Assembly: GCA_964023275.1 (NCBI GenBank)
Contig: OZ029929.1
Location: 3,537,844-3,601,843 of the forward strand
Reading direction: 5' to 3'
Source of the DNA: Norana najaformis
Lineage: Eukaryota > Annelida > Clitellata > Crassiclitellata > Hormogastridae
Length of the DNA stretch: 64,000 nucleotides
Shown here: positions 12,416-24,178 of the stretch, piece after piece
Position numbering within the stretch: the stretch's first letter is position 1
Layout: every line of letters begins with the position of its first letter
Program-made: the position numbers and the translations under genes
The notes under the pieces: generated by a model
The model's database searches: none
Told to the model about the DNA's origin: nothing
Seen by the model: the letters and a program-made list of their open reading frames with translations, nothing else

Positions 12416-12700
12416 ATCTACTCATCGATTTGGCCATATCTTGGATCTTCTCATTATTCGGTCTGATTTAATTCATCCGATCGTCATCGTTGAGCCTCTG
12501 ACCAGTCACTTGTCCTCTTTCAACTTCTGGTTTTGCAACCACCACGATGATCGATTTCGTTCAGACCTTCCTTCTATCAAGCCAATTGTGTCGGACACAT
12601 ACTGAGGCTGAGTCATCAGTTGATCAGCTGCTTAACGTCTATGATACGCACTGTCAGTGCTTCTGAAAACAAATGCACAACGTCGTGCACAAGCGATATC
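12412..12700 (+). pseudogene. LINE endonuclease C-terminal fragment
   Basis: Directly after the N1 tail, STHRFGHILDLLIIRSD (about 12,418-12,470) matches the end of LINE AP-endonucleases (T-H-x-x-GH-x-LDL-I-x-R), followed by VEPLTSHLSSFNF, where the usual SDH has become TSH. The frame closes at 12,603. It belongs to another LINE into or beside which N1 inserted. Confidence 0.65.
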
Positions 12701-12941
12701 AGCAAACCATGATATCAGCGGCTTCTAGGAGAAAGTCTCGAGCTTTTCTACTCCGTTAAAACAGATCTGAAAACACAGGTGATCTACACGACTCAATTGA
12801 GCAGGTACAAGCCATGCATAGACTTTACGAACAGAAGTAAAATAATTACCCGGAGGCGAGGGTGTAGTAGGATGTCCTCTGTTCCAACGCCTCCCCATTG
12901 CCATCCAGCGATCTAAGGCGATTGCCTTTAATGGCACATTC

Positions 12942-13669
12942 TTGGAGCCAGATTTAAGCGAAGACCGGCAATTCCAGAGAACAATCACCTCCCGGAAGAC
13001 ACCTTCAGGTCAGTGCGACGAAAATTCTACCAGAGACCATGCTTCTTCCCTTCCTAATAATTTCCCTTGTCTTCTACCTGACCGAGAACAGTTGTCTCCG
13101 CGCGACCTTCCATCGATGGAAGAAGAAGCGATTAACTTCAGTTATGACAAAGCATTAACAATGGATAACAGGAGAAAAGACGAACGACACCTGAAGGATT
13201 TAGTTCAGAAGCGGCAATCAGACGAATTATGATCTCAGAACTCGCACCCGACGCAACGAGCGAGAGTATCCAGTCGCAAATCAAGGTCTTCATCGACAAC
13301 AATACAACGAAGAACAAGACGGCGCCTACAACTGAAATCAAAGAAGGAGAGAAGGCGGTGTCTGAAGCCAAGATTAAAGGAAAGGAGAGAACCTGGAGCT
13401 GGTCGTCGAGACCAACCGAAGGGCCAAAACCGGTCCTCTGGGTCAAGGGGCCACACCGCCTGACGAAGGTCAGCCGGCGGGTCGAGGTCGAGGAGAAGTC
13501 GACGCTCGGGTCAGTGAAGCCCACGACGCAGCGGCCTTCGAAGCAGACGACGACGGCGATGAAGAGGAGGGAATCGGCGGTGCTGGATGTTCGTCCGATC
13601 CGTGACCGGAAGACCTCGCGCTCCATCGAAGAAACGCCGACAGAGCGCTCAACTAATAGATACTATTAA
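12942..13669 (+). other. Two adjoining unrecognised ORFs before a (TAA)n tract
   Basis: An open frame at 12,942-13,232 is followed, overlapping by 4 bases, by another at 13,229-13,669. Both are rich in charged residues, serine and threonine. The second part (13,380-13,640) is clearly more GC-rich than its surroundings, and the antisense strand is also open there. I recognise no domain. They could be a decayed transposon ORF1, an exon of a host gene, or chance frames in GC-rich sequence. Confidence 0.25.
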
Positions 13670-13674
13670 TTTTT

Positions 13675-13857
<183 letters not shown>

Positions 13858-13945
13858 ATAGGTTATCAAGGTAACATTTGATAATCAAGGTAATTAAGGT
13901 AACAGAATAAGAAAATAAGGTAATCAAGGCAACATACGATAACCA
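13858..13945. repeat. Minisatellite block A (GGTAAT-type)
   Basis: Degenerate repeats of ATCAAGGTAATTAAGGTAAC-like units. The units match the longer block at 15,139-15,495, 1.2 kb away. Confidence 0.75.
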
Positions 13946-15138
13946 ACAATGCCCCAGTTTGCAGGAGTGAGTATTAATGGCCGCCACTGCTGATGTGAAG
14001 AGGGGCAAAGAGCCCATTAAGGAGAAATTCCCTGAAACTGGCTCCATTCAAAAGCATGAGTGAATTAAAAGTTTTAAATACAGGTAACAAAAAAGCTGCT
14101 GTAAATGGCTTTTCCTCTCGCAAAAACAGAATTCCAAAAATGTCGGATTTCTGCAGCATTTTCCTTGACTCATTTTAAATTGTCACTGTAAAACACACTT
14201 ACATTTGCACTCTGCTATCCTGCACTAAACACCAAAGTTAAGTGTAAGAAATTACACTGCACGCAATTAAAATCTGCTGCCGATAATTGCAATGCACTAA
14301 ATTGGAAAGTAAAAACCGCACCAATTTGCACTGCGCATCAGTGCAGTTAAGTGAAGTCTGATTGAACAGCGATGAAAATTTAGTAAAGTTTCGCACTTAA
14401 TTCAACTGGAAGCGAAGGGCATTGCCATGAAACATGCTACAATTAGCTTGCTCTACACTAACTGCAATCAACCGTCCTGCACTTAATTCAAACTGCACTT
14501 AATTCAAACTGCACTTAATTCAAACTGCACTTAATTCAAACTGCACTTAATTCAAACTGCACTTAATTCAAATTGCACGTTAAGTACAACACTTGAAAAT
14601 GCCAAACAAAACTGCAATCGAGTCAACTGTACTTCACTGAAACAGTGCTGCACCGAATTGCTGCAAAAAGTTCAACAATCTAAAAATAGCTTTTACCGCA
14701 TTGACTCCAACGTGCTGAACTCAACTAAAAACCTTCCACGCTGAGTTTTCCCAACCGTGGTTTTCTCCACCAATAAAACCATCTCCAAAAACCACGTTCT
14801 CCTTCGGTGGACAACACGCAACGGATTGTTTACAAACATGGAATGTAACAAAAGTCTCGCAATTAAAAAAGAGTCGCACCTAGTGACCCAGAAAGACGCT
14901 ATCGCGTTACCCAGCAACCGAATGTCGTCATGGAAACGGCTGCCGCTAGCAACCCCAAGGTAAGGCACTGCGAAAAGCGCGTCTCAGAGCTGTGTGTCAC
15001 CGAGTGCGTCTCCAAGTCTCTGTTGCTGGCACAGGGTTCGATGTTGCTACGGACAACGGCTTTATTAATCGGATATGATGGAGTTCCTCTTCCGCCTCCG
15101 GACCAGTTGCTTGGCTCATCTGGACACCGACACATACG
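13946..15138. other. 1.2-kb segment between two blocks of one minisatellite
   Basis: The sequence contains a 16-bp tandem repeat (listed separately) and otherwise no gene. Because the same 28-bp minisatellite lies on both sides, this may be an insertion into a once continuous array. I see no clear terminal inverted repeats or target duplication. Confidence 0.35.
14478..14573. repeat. 16-bp tandem repeat, six copies
   Basis: The unit TGCACTTAATTCAAAC is repeated six times in register (starts 14,478, 14,494, 14,510, 14,526, 14,542, 14,558). Only the last copy has a change (final C to T). Single degenerate copies of GCACTTAA/GCACTAAA are scattered from 14,190 to 14,640, so the array probably grew from a locally repeated motif. 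Confidence 0.95.
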
Positions 15139-15495
15139 GTAAGCAAGGTAATTAAGGTAAGATAGGATGGTCAAGGTAATTAAATTAGCATAAGATAATC
15201 AAGGTAATTAAGGTAATATAAGATTACCAAGGCAATTAAAGTAACATAAGATTATCAATGTAATTGAGGTAACATGAGGTTATCAAGGTAATTGAGGTAA
15301 CATAAGATTATCAAGGTAATTAAGGTAACATAAGATTATCAAGGTAATTAAGGTAACATAAGATTATCAACGTTAAAAGTAACATAAGATTACCAAGATA
15401 ATTAAGGTAACATAAGATTGTCAAGGTAATTAAGGTGACATAAGATTATCAAGGTAATTAAGGCGCCATAAAATTATCATGGTAATCAAGGTAAA
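15139..15495. repeat. 28-bp minisatellite, about 12 copies (block B)
   Basis: Repeats of a 28-base unit, AAGGTAATTAAGGTAACATA followed by AGATTATC, with about 10-20 % drift at the edges and near identity in the middle (15,290-15,370). It is the same family as 13,858-13,945. Confidence 0.92.
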
Positions 15496-15635
15496 TATAA
15501 TGGTTTTTGTCAGCAACCTAGAACTTATAAATTCAATTTAACATGCTTGAAAAAACTCCAGGTTAAGGATCAATTCTAGAGCCATTCCAAAAAGCACTCT
15601 AAGTAAGCAAAGTATCCAATATTCCATAATGAGAC

Positions 15636-16012
15636 GTAGGGGCGGCGCTCATTTCCTTTTCTTTAGGACCTTGAGCCGGCAATGGACGAATCTCAAAGTC
15701 CTGGACACGGGGCCAGTGCATCGCAGGACTTGTCGTTTACTTCCCAGCTTATGCCGGTACCAAATTCCACTGCTTGGTGACAGATTAGTTCCAATGTTTA
15801 ACGACATCTTATGGCATCAAAAGGCCGTTGACGTCGCCCTCCTCCTTTATCCAGGCTTGGGACTGGCACTACCCCCAAAGAAGGCAGTGGCTGAGTTTTT
15901 GTTACAGAGGCACGGTGTGTGCAAGCAACTTGCCCAGGGTCGTTACACGGAGTCGAACCCGCAACCGCATGATCATTGACCAAACGCTTTACCGATAGAC
16001 CAATTATTCGAT
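15636..16012 (-). mobile_element. tRNA-derived SINE
   Basis: Read on the minus strand the element begins with a tRNA-like head: an A-box-like TTGGTCTATCGGTAAAGCG (16,003-15,985) and a B box GGGTTCGACTCC (15,960-15,949), the RNA polymerase III internal promoter. A body of about 300 bases follows, ending near GGAAATGAGCGCCGCCCC. Part of the body recurs at 853-932. Total length of about 375 bases is usual for tRNA-SINEs. It has no coding role; open frames across it are artefacts. The GAGCGCC end resembles LINE 3' ends in this window. Confidence 0.75.
15937..16010 (-). promoter_or_regulatory. tRNA-like pol III promoter (A and B boxes)
   Basis: The B box matches the GGTTCGANTCC consensus exactly, and the A box is recognisable about 25-45 bases upstream. 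The acceptor stem does not close like a functional tRNA, and the sequence runs directly into the SINE body, so this is not a tRNA gene. Confidence 0.75.
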
Positions 16013-16013
16013 T

Positions 16014-16607
<594 letters not shown>

Positions 16608-17476
16608 GAATCAGAATCAGCCGATACCTCAGACGAGCTAGTGAATACCGCACTGAATGCATGGATGGTCTTCACGGGTGCAGAACCACCAACTGGATCA
16701 GCAGCTCATCGACAAAGGGAATGGGACAGTCGCTGGACAAGCAAGGCGTCGGCGAGCTTACATGAGTCTGCGAACAACCCACTAGACCACGCTTGTCTCT
16801 TGGCCTCTCAAGCACCACACTCTGGAGATTGGATGCTGGCTCCTCCAGTAACCGCCTTGGGACTCCGCCTTTCGGATGAGGTGATATGGACCGCGGTTGG
16901 AATGCTACTGGGAACCACACTGTGCGAGCCACATCTGTGTCACTGTGGCGAAAGAGTCGACGCCAGAGGACTCACGGTCTGGTTTGCAGAAAGTGCTGGC
17001 AGACAACAACGCCATAACATGCTCAACGACATTATATGGAGAGCGCTTACCAGAGCGAACATCCCTGCTCAGAAAGAACCGTAGGGACTCACCAGGGACG
17101 ATGGCAAACGACCGGATGGCGTGACTCTTATTCCGTAGTCTCGCGGAAGGTGTCTTACATGGGATGTGACAGTTTCTGACACATTTACAGCGTCACATCT
17201 AGGGTTTACTTCAACCGGACCAAGTGAAGCTGCAAACCGGGTAGTCTCAGCCAAAAGGCTAAAATACGCCACTATAGCCCAAGCGCACTCTTTTGTGGCG
17301 GTCGCACTGGAGACCAGCGGCGCATGGAGTTCGGAAGGGTTGGATTTTGTGTGGGAGTTAGGACGAAGGATGACAATGGCAACCCACGATCCACTGGAGA
17401 CCAGCTACCTGCTTCAAAGACTCTCAGTAGCTGTCCAGCGTGGGAACGCCATCTGCTTCTCCGGAACTCTACTGTG
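16608..17476 (+). pseudogene. Retroelement C-terminal domain with restriction-like nuclease motif, inside (TAA)n
   Basis: Frames on the plus strand carry: LCEPHLCHCGERVDARGL (16,920-16,970, a cysteine/histidine cluster), SAGRQQRHNMLNDIIWRAL (about 16,994-17,050), then DDGKRPDGVTLIP (about 17,098-17,136) and CLTWDVTVSDTF (about 17,153-17,188), and finally VALETSGAW and LLQRLSVAVQRGNA. The RPDG...WDVT pair fits a PD-(D/E)xK-type nuclease core as in RLE-bearing retroelements. A stop and two frameshifts disrupt it. No RT remains upstream; the fragment starts directly at the TAA tract and ends before another. R4/Dong-type elements are known to target TAA repeats, so that clade is possible (inference). 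Confidence 0.55.
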
Positions 17477-17484
17477 AACATATA

Positions 17485-17613
17485 GGATGATGATAATAAT
17501 AATAATAACAATAATAATAAAAATAAAATTATAATAATAAAAATAAAAAATCAAAAAATAATAATAATAACAACAACAAACAACAACAAACAACAACAAC
17601 AATAATAATAATG
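17485..17613. repeat. Degenerate (TAA)n/(CAA)n microsatellite
   Basis: Mixed ATAATAATA and CAACAA runs follow the endonuclease-type fragment. Together with 16,429-16,607 they bracket that fragment. Confidence 0.9.
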
Positions 17614-18034
17614 CCTTCCACGGTACTTTTGCTCCGCCAAATCTTGACAATTTCTAGCCGTCCCAGAATCTTTTATTCTCCGGAGAATTTTTAAAATCCT
17701 GTTGGATCATATACACCTCGGGTAAAAAAATAAATAATAATAATAACATAAACAATATACAGTATTGCTATTTATATTGAAGTTTGTACTGTATGTTTAG
17801 CTAACTGATAAACTCTTCAAATGAATACAAAACTTCATAAACAGAACTTGAAACAAAAACAGCACGTCGCTGTTCACTCCTCGAAACGACGCGATGTTAA
17901 GTTCAGAACTGCCATTGATCTTGACTGATGTGCGCATGCCGCGAGTTAGCTTAGAAGATCAAAAAATAATATAAAAAAGACAAAAGTTATGAAGACAAGC
18001 AAAAAAAACAACAGTAAGAATTACAGTAAATGAT

Positions 18035-18480
18035 GAAGAGGCAATTCACTGCTACAATTCTGCTAGGCAATTCTGCTACTTAGGAAGTATGATTACAGCA
18101 GATACAAAATGTCATAGTGAAATGAGGATAGCAATGGATAAAGACACTTTTATGACGAGGAAAGAATTTACGAGAGGAGGACTGAAAAGAATGGCCTAAA
18201 CATTTATATGGAGCGTAATCTTATATGGATCGAAAACATGGACCATCAGACAAGAAGACATCAGAAAATTTGAGGGTTTTGAGCTATGGGAATGGCGCAG
18301 GGGTTAGCAAACAATTGGTGGAAAAGTAAAGATCTGTGATGGCTAAAATAAGAACGATACAGAGGAAAGAAATGGATTTGACACATACTGAGGAATATCA
18401 CAGAGGGAAGAATGGAAGGAAAGAAGAGGAGAAAGACTAGATTGTGGTCGGATACGGTAAACTGAAGGAGGGGGCCCAAC
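18035..18480 (+). pseudogene. RTE-like LINE fragment, region after the RT core
   Basis: The plus strand reads FCYLGSMITADTKCHSEMRI (about 18,074-18,130), then TFIWSVILYGSKTWTI (about 18,203-18,247) and IRKFEGFELWEWRR (about 18,262-18,303). These are the consecutive blocks after the YxDD box in RTE-like elements (FxYLGS, LLYGxExW, FExWxxRR). The RT core upstream and the tail downstream are lost, with frameshifts. It may belong to the same broad group as the minus-strand remnant at 4.1-5.1 kb. Confidence 0.65.
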
Positions 18481-18599
18481 AATGTAAGAAATAGCGCCAT
18501 TTTATGTATTAATTTTTATTAAAAGCACTTATTACTCGCACAATGCCAGTACACCTGAATCTGAGGCGCGTATGTATGTTTGCTATGGGCCAATATGGA

Positions 18600-18990
18600 T
18601 GAAGTAGTGAATCTTAAGAAGTTATTTAACAGAACGATAGCAAGTTTGCAAGTCGAGCCTTGTGTGGTAGGCGATTGCATGTGCGAGAACAGCAGCTAAA
18701 AGCATGTGATAACGACTATTGTCCTTAACCTTGCAAGCAACCGGCATCAGAAGATCGCAAGAATCTAGGAGGGCGTTGAGTCAGCAAAGTATTAAGATGT
18801 GATGGAAGATTCTGAGCGGTAATGGTCAAGCATGAAATTTTAAACATAATACATCACTCAACAGAAAGTCAGTAAAGTGCGCAAGGCGATTAATGCATTT
18901 GATGTGAAGAATAACCCTAGAAAGAGAGTGTTGGACGTTCGAATCTGCCACAGAGCAGAGAACTTAAAGCAGATGCCATGGTCGGCCATA
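18600..18990 (-). pseudogene. LINE C-terminal fragment
   Basis: On the minus strand pieces such as NVQHSLSRVI (about 18,945-18,915), then LRSSDAG and HAFSCCS-x-TCNRLPHKAR, match the end of CR1/L2-type LINE ORF2 (LQ-x-VQN-x-x-SR, LRSS, W/CNRLP). It resembles 58,622-59,090 (minus). Frames are broken. Confidence 0.5.
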
Positions 18991-18999
18991 ATAAATAAA

Positions 19000-19790
19000 A
19001 GTAATTATTTAATGACGAACAGCTGAACACTCTGTACTGGATTGAACAAAAAGCTCTGATTGTGTAATTATAGCGTTCGAAACGGTTAATCATGCGACTC
19101 GGCACCTCATACGGAATCGTTGGTCCCTCTGGACGAGCGAACGATTACGGTGACATCACGTAACTCTGTCAGACACAGGTTTTTAGATTTATTTTGTCGC
19201 GTACATTCGGTTATTCTGACATGCTTTGACCATTGTCATTTGATCGTTGCAGTCCTGCCGAAGTTCAGAACTTGTCAGCTTTAGTCTGTCAAGGTATTTG
19301 TGCTCTTTGGACGACCTTTCGTTCCAGGCGATTGAGGCCATGTAGTAAACCCGAATACCACTGAGGGTCACGGGTTTCCTGTTCGACATTTGAGCGTATA
19401 AAGACCTGTATGCCGCCATAAATGTAATTGTAACCGGAAATTTGTATAGTGAAACAAATAGTCTAACAGCCTAAACGATATTAAACGTCATCAAGAACAG
19501 AACATTCATTCTTTTAGTCAACATTGTACGGATCCCGTGAAGAAGTCTTTGAAGTGGCCTTGGCAAATCCCAGTGAGATTCTGCGACCAAATGAGTTCCT
19601 GTTTTGCGCCGACATGCTATCACCAGCGAAATACTGCTGGACGGTGAAATAACTGTGTTAGTCTGTCGTTCCTCATCCTGGATGCAACATGATCCGGAAA
19701 CTGTAAACATGGCGTGCGCTACGAACTTTATATGTGAATCAATCAGTCGTGATGTGCGTGCGTGCAAGAGCCAATGACTGGTGATCAAAG
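19000..19790. other. No gene seen; short repeat at 19,408
   Basis: No protein motif is recognised. TGTATGCCGCCATAA-(A/T)-TGTA with following GGAAATTTG at 19,408-19,455 recurs at 20,812-20,865, which suggests the 3' end of a dispersed element in both places. Confidence 0.4.
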
Positions 19791-19794
19791 AAAG

Positions 19795-19960
19795 TATCCC
19801 ATACCCCTCAAGTGAGAAAAAAGTATTGGGCCCTGAGGAACACCAGTGTCAAGAGGAGTAGGAGTAGAAATTGACTGGCCGATTCGAATGGTTTGAGAGC
19901 GATCTCACAAGTAGGATGAAAGCCAACTGACGCGGCACTAAGATCAAATGAGACAGAAAG
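19795..19960 (-). pseudogene. LINE RT fragment, family N2
   Basis: On the minus strand the sequence reads SWLSSYL, DRSQTIRIGQSISTPTPLD and GVPQGPI, the RT block before the YADD box. The wording is almost the same as in the plus-strand element at 59.14-60.69 kb (DRSQTIRIGQSISTPT), so both belong to one family (here called N2). Only about 165 bases remain. Confidence 0.7.
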
Positions 19961-20509
19961 GTAGCTAACCAGAAATGTAGTCAGAGCATTTGTAATGTTC
20001 TTGGTAAACCATTACTACACTGACTAACTTTGACACACCAAGAAGAATGAAACTGATCGTGTTATCGCAAAGAGCGTAAACCATTTATTCTATGCAGTAG
20101 CCAAAGTTTGACTATTCTCCGTTTCAATTGAATTACACAGATAATTGAAGCAAAACTTTCCTGCACAACATAACCAAAACTTGTTAAAAGCATAACTGGT
20201 TTTCCATCCTAATACAAAACGTTCGAAAACAGTTTACCTTGAGATTCAAAATCACAAACATCAGCAAACATCACTAAGAGGGAACTGTCTTAGAAAAACA
20301 GTGCATAGTTAACACTCGCAGTTAAAGCCTCAAATTACATTTTACAAGAATAACTGATTCAATGACAACAGGAGATCCATAGCAACCACGGCTTGAGAGA
20401 CGTTATAGGCGCTCAAAATCCCGGGATGGTCGGACGTCTTGGATTCATTAATTGGAGCAATGCATTCAAGAATCAAAAATAAGGAGTGTGACTACTTGGA
20501 GACTATCAT

Positions 20510-20870
20510 CGGATAGTCTTTTGCTCCCTTGCTCGTTACCCGCGAAAACTTGTTGACTGGTTGCCTTCTCGGATGCTCTGGAGCGTCGCGTTCAGCAGCT
20601 GCATCATCGTTAACGGCTGAAGAATGTATGAAATATTTCACCACGAAGATCAATTCCGTACACGATGAGACTTCCATCCAGAATTCCCTCTCACAGAATG
20701 CCGCCTGTGGGACCTGAAGAGTGTATCAGTCTGTGAACTCCGTTACCTCATCCGCTCACCACCAGCGGAGTCGTGCCAGCTTGATCCTCTGCCGCCATTT
20801 CTTATACAAATGTATGCCGCCATAATTGTAATTGTAACCTGACTGTAACAGGAAATTTGCATAGCTGGAA
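20510..20870 (+). pseudogene. LINE linker/RT-start fragment
   Basis: The plus strand reads TAEECMKYFTTKINSVHDE (about 20,611-20,667), then, after a frameshift, CELRYLIRSPPAESCQLDPLP (about 20,733-20,795). This is the segment just before RT motif 0 in CR1/L2-like LINEs (FxxFFxxKI, KSCxLDPLP). It then runs into the dispersed TGTATGCCGCCATAA sequence. Confidence 0.6.
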
Positions 20871-20879
20871 GATCTTCAT

Positions 20880-21899
20880 CCATTTCTGACACTTATCTGC
20901 ACCGCTCGCTTCAAAGGACAAACCCTCTACCCTGGCGTTCTGCCAGATTTTCAAAAGCTTTCCAATATACTTTCTTGGAGCGCGAGGAACTCAATCCAAG
21001 CGACAGGGTCAACTATCGACCTATACCTAAAGTGACATTCTTTAAAAATTGTAGCTGGGGTCACGTCACATCGTTCAGAGGCTTGTTTTATTATCCGCAA
21101 GTTTAAATTGTTTTTAAATCTTGACGGCTCATTAGAGTGATTTTTTTTATACCATCGCTTCCTCATAGTGTCTGGACTTCAAATATCTTTATTGCAGTTT
21201 AAGCCAGGCTCAGGCTTTCGAATGATTTTAATTTCTAACATTTTAACTGTGCAATTTTGGACGGAATTTAACTTTACAAGCTATTCCGGTAAAGCAGTTA
21301 TAACGTCGTGATGCCGTCACCTCTAAGCAGCGCTCCTCTAAGCATTCTTTTTACGCTGTGCTGCGTCGTTATGTCACCAGTACATACTCGTCCATTCACG
21401 CCTGCTGTTTTTTTGTAGTTGACCGTTACAACAGCGTGTCTGTTTACTGTCGATGCCGTCCTTCCTGTTCATGCGCACGCCTTCAGCTATGCTTTGGCTA
21501 TGCCGAGACTACGCGTCTTCTATCGACCGGTTCGTTATAGTTCTCCCGCGCGTGTATTTGTAGTCCTGCTAAACTCACCAGCGTCCCAACCGCTCACCTT
21601 TTGGTTCCTGAACGAAGCAATTAGACGTAATCGGAGTCTGTTAGACTTGGATATCTGCTGATGATCCCAATGCATAAAGTTTGACATCACCTCGCCAGGC
21701 TACGTTACCAGAGTCGACCACTGTTCAGCCCCTGAACGAACGGGCAGAAACATCGGTTTTGCGATCATCCGTCGTGATATGCTTACCGTAAGAACTCACC
21801 CGCTTGAGAATACTGAGACAACAAGCGGTATCCATTACAAGCTGTCACAGTCTGGTGAAGTGGACGGTTGCATGATGTCACAACAGAAGGCAAAGGATT
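20880..21899. other. No recognisable gene
   Basis: Short open frames at 21,358-21,661 (plus) lack any motif. The next LINE fragment may begin earlier than annotated, since 21,660-21,890 has similar base composition. Confidence 0.35.
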
Positions 21900-22248
21900 A
21901 TGATCATCTACCGAAAGCTTAAAACACTCGATCTTGACTCTTTCCGACAAGCGTTAATTAATTTTGTCACTGGTCTTGGCTCTCGGTAAAACACCTGACG
22001 GCTTTGCTCGTCAGATAAACGAAGTTGTCAGTCGGCATCCTGGACCAGTTGGCTTCGCTTGGGAAACCTGCGAAGTGCCCAGGAAAGAAGATCAAACGCT
22101 TAGAAAGGCGATGAAAGGCTACAGACGACTTGTTCGAAGCGCGTATCGGTCAGCATGCCATGGCGCCAACAAACTCATAAACAAATCACGCCTACAATAC
22201 TACAGTGACACCATATCGGAAAAGCCTAAAGGCTGTTGTCAACAATGA
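21900..22248 (+). pseudogene. LINE endonuclease-RT linker fragment
   Basis: The open frame to 22,248 reads RKAMKGYRRLVRSAYRSACH then NKLINKSRLQYYSDTI. This fits the basic linker between endonuclease and RT in CR1/L2-type LINEs (AR-x-x-YY-x-x-x-I). No RT follows directly. Likely part of the same decayed copy as 22,990-23,870. Confidence 0.5.
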
Positions 22249-22259
22249 TCAGCAGTAAA

Positions 22260-22944
22260 GGATGTACTGCATTCCACTGCAATCATCGTTCATCTGTGCA
22301 ATTTGTCTTTCAGCTGTAGACGGTTTCCTCTGCTGAAAAAGGAAGGTCTTGATCCTGACACCCCTCTTACAATAGGCCAACCTCAACCTTATATATACTG
22401 TAAAAAATGTTGGAATGTGTCTTCTATACAATCTTAATGCCTAAATCAGTCTTGTCGTCGTCATTCGCCCCTTCTTCTGCTTGCTCCATCTTCGAGTCCT
22501 TCCGCCGTTCCTCGATGGAGCCTTCATCCGACTGATCTCTCTGTACGCATTCTCCAAACTATTTCTATTTGAAATCATTCGGTCTCTGGGCTTATTGCAT
22601 CTAGGCTGGCAAAGTCACTCAGACTGCCCAGAATCAGAATTAATATCTATATTTGGTTCTGTCTCTCTGAACTAATCAGCATTATCTTCAGACTGCCTGT
22701 CGTCATGCCTATATTTGGTTATCCGGATGACTATCCAGTATTACCCTCGTGGTCATACATGCAGAGTGCTAGGTGGTAAAATAGCTTTCTGCTCTTCCCA
22801 CTGATAGGCTGACTCATTTTAGGAATAGCAATTAATATTAGCGCCTTTGTTTACAAACATGCCAATCTTGCTCTGATGCATGGCGCACTTTTAGCTCGGT
22901 CATACTTTTATACTATCGACAAATCAGCACTCATCGCCAGACTG
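22260..22944. other. No recognisable gene
   Basis: Mixed-composition sequence without a motif in any frame. Confidence 0.35.
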
Positions 22945-23040
22945 TTAATGTAATCAAAATGTAATCACAAATTTATAAAGCGCCACTTCTGGGTAAACTC
23001 CTCAGAGGCGCTCATTCGGCATCAGTGGTGTTGCGCATGC
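22945..23040 (-). mobile_element. N1-type LINE 3' end, inverted
   Basis: On the minus strand the segment reads AATGAGCGCCTCTGAGGAGT, then GCGCTTTATAAATTTGTGATTAC, matching the 3' hairpin and tail of N1 copies at 12.33 and 56.94 kb. Only the last 95 bases are recognisable; a plus-strand RT fragment follows immediately. Confidence 0.6.
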
Positions 23041-23900
23041 TTGAATCTGCAGCTGCCTTATCAGACCAGTCAGCATTTGACCATCAAGGTCACAGTCGTT
23101 TACCTGCGAATACGGTGTCCCACAAGGATCGGTCCTTGGCCCGATTCTGTTCACGTTGTATGTGGTCCAGTCTCTGGCGTCATTTCCGCACACGGCATCA
23201 GCCACAAACAGTATGCCGATGATACCCAACTGTACACAGCGCTTGATCACATTGACTTCGACATCAGCAACCTAACACGATGTTCTGCAGCAATACGATG
23301 CTGGTTTCTAACTAACGGACTGTATCTAAATTCAAAGAATTCTGAAGTCATTGTGCTTGGCGATTCCTCGCAAATAAAATCAATCGTGGACCTGAAAACA
23401 GTCAACACTGCAGGTGCGGACATCTCACTATCAGGAACGTTTAAGAATCTCGAAGTGACACAGAACTCTAAAATATCATTGTCTGCAAGGATTAGTTTTC
23501 CACATTAAAAGCCATGCGCCATATTCGATCGTGCTTGCAACCGGAACTTATGGAGACAGTCGCTTGTAGTGTAGTCAGGACAAAACTCGACTACTGTAAT
23601 TCCATGTTGTACGTTCCAGACGTCCAACGTTGCCAAACTGCAAGACGTAAAGAATTCATTAGCCTGATTAGTAAGAGGAATCCGCAGGTTTGATCACGGC
23701 ACTTCTATACTTGCAAAGCTGCGCTGGTTGCCTGTCAGCTACATAATCAGCTACAATATAGCTCTCCTTACACGTAAGACTCTCTCAACCAATCATCTGT
23801 CATCGTCCTTACAAGCGCTATCAACCATCCAGATCTCAGCCTTCAGCTACGAAAAACCATTTGTCTCTTTCTGACATTAGAGACTATCGGCCTGAAGCGG
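23041..23900 (+). pseudogene. LINE reverse transcriptase and C-terminal fragment, N2-like
   Basis: After a frameshifted Y-x-R-x-x-P-Q-G block, the intact frame carries SHKQYADDTQLYTALDH (about 23,200-23,250) with the catalytic YADD, then CWFLTNGLYLNSKNSEVIVLG. Later, in other frames, come LAKLRWLPVSYIISYNIALL (about 23,706-23,765) and a broken end. The wording resembles the N2 element at 59.14-60.69 kb. Stops and frameshifts after about 23,500 inactivate it. Confidence 0.75.
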
Positions 23901-23904
23901 ATTC

Positions 23905-24178
23905 AGCAATTGACCTTTGGCCTACCTGAGGGCTTTGTTCTAGGCTCACTGCTTACATTTTGTACACTGCCGATACTGCGACTGTCATGGCCTCCAACGG
24001 TGTTTTGAGCCAACTCTATACTGCTGATATTCAGGCTTATTTGCATTGCTCGGCAACTGATGCTGCAGTTGCTGCAATGCAGCAGAATATGATGGAGCTT
24101 GGAGTCTGTATGTCCTCCAGCCGTCTGCGCCTTAACCCATCTAAAACGCAGTTTATATGATTTACATGGTTTATATAA
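23905..24178 (+). pseudogene. LINE RT fragment with altered YADD box
   Basis: The plus strand reads GLPEGFVLGSLL ([10 protein letters not shown] block, about 23,916) and then SQLYTADIQAYLHC (about 24,008-24,050), where the catalytic YADD has become YTAD. It ends in SSRLRLNPSKTQFI. This wording matches N1 (QYADDTQAF, SSNRLRLNSAKTQFI). Confidence 0.7.

Larger units (their letters stand above)
9070..12420 (+). mobile_element. LINE family N1, nearly full-length copy (CR1/L2-like)
   Basis: The unit has a 5' untranslated stretch, a broken coding region from ATG 9,230 to about 12,345, and a 3' tail ending in a hairpin, GCGCTTTATAAATGTC, and (ATTACA)-type repeats at about 12,363-12,413. Its coding stretch is more GC-rich than the flanks. 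Other copies of the same family in this window are 56,369-57,000, 57,430-57,655 and a 3' end at 22,945-23,040 (minus). Assignment to the CR1/L2 group rests on motif style (LHWLP, VGP-x-x-WN). Confidence 0.8.

Noticed and set aside
14478-15495. CRISPR array
   Set aside because: Tandem units are contiguous without unique spacers, and the DNA is eukaryotic.
15629-15979. 116-codon plus-strand ORF
   Set aside because: It is antisense to the SINE.
15937-16010. Functional tRNA gene
   Set aside because: B and A boxes are present but the cloverleaf does not close and the sequence is continuous with a SINE body repeated elsewhere.
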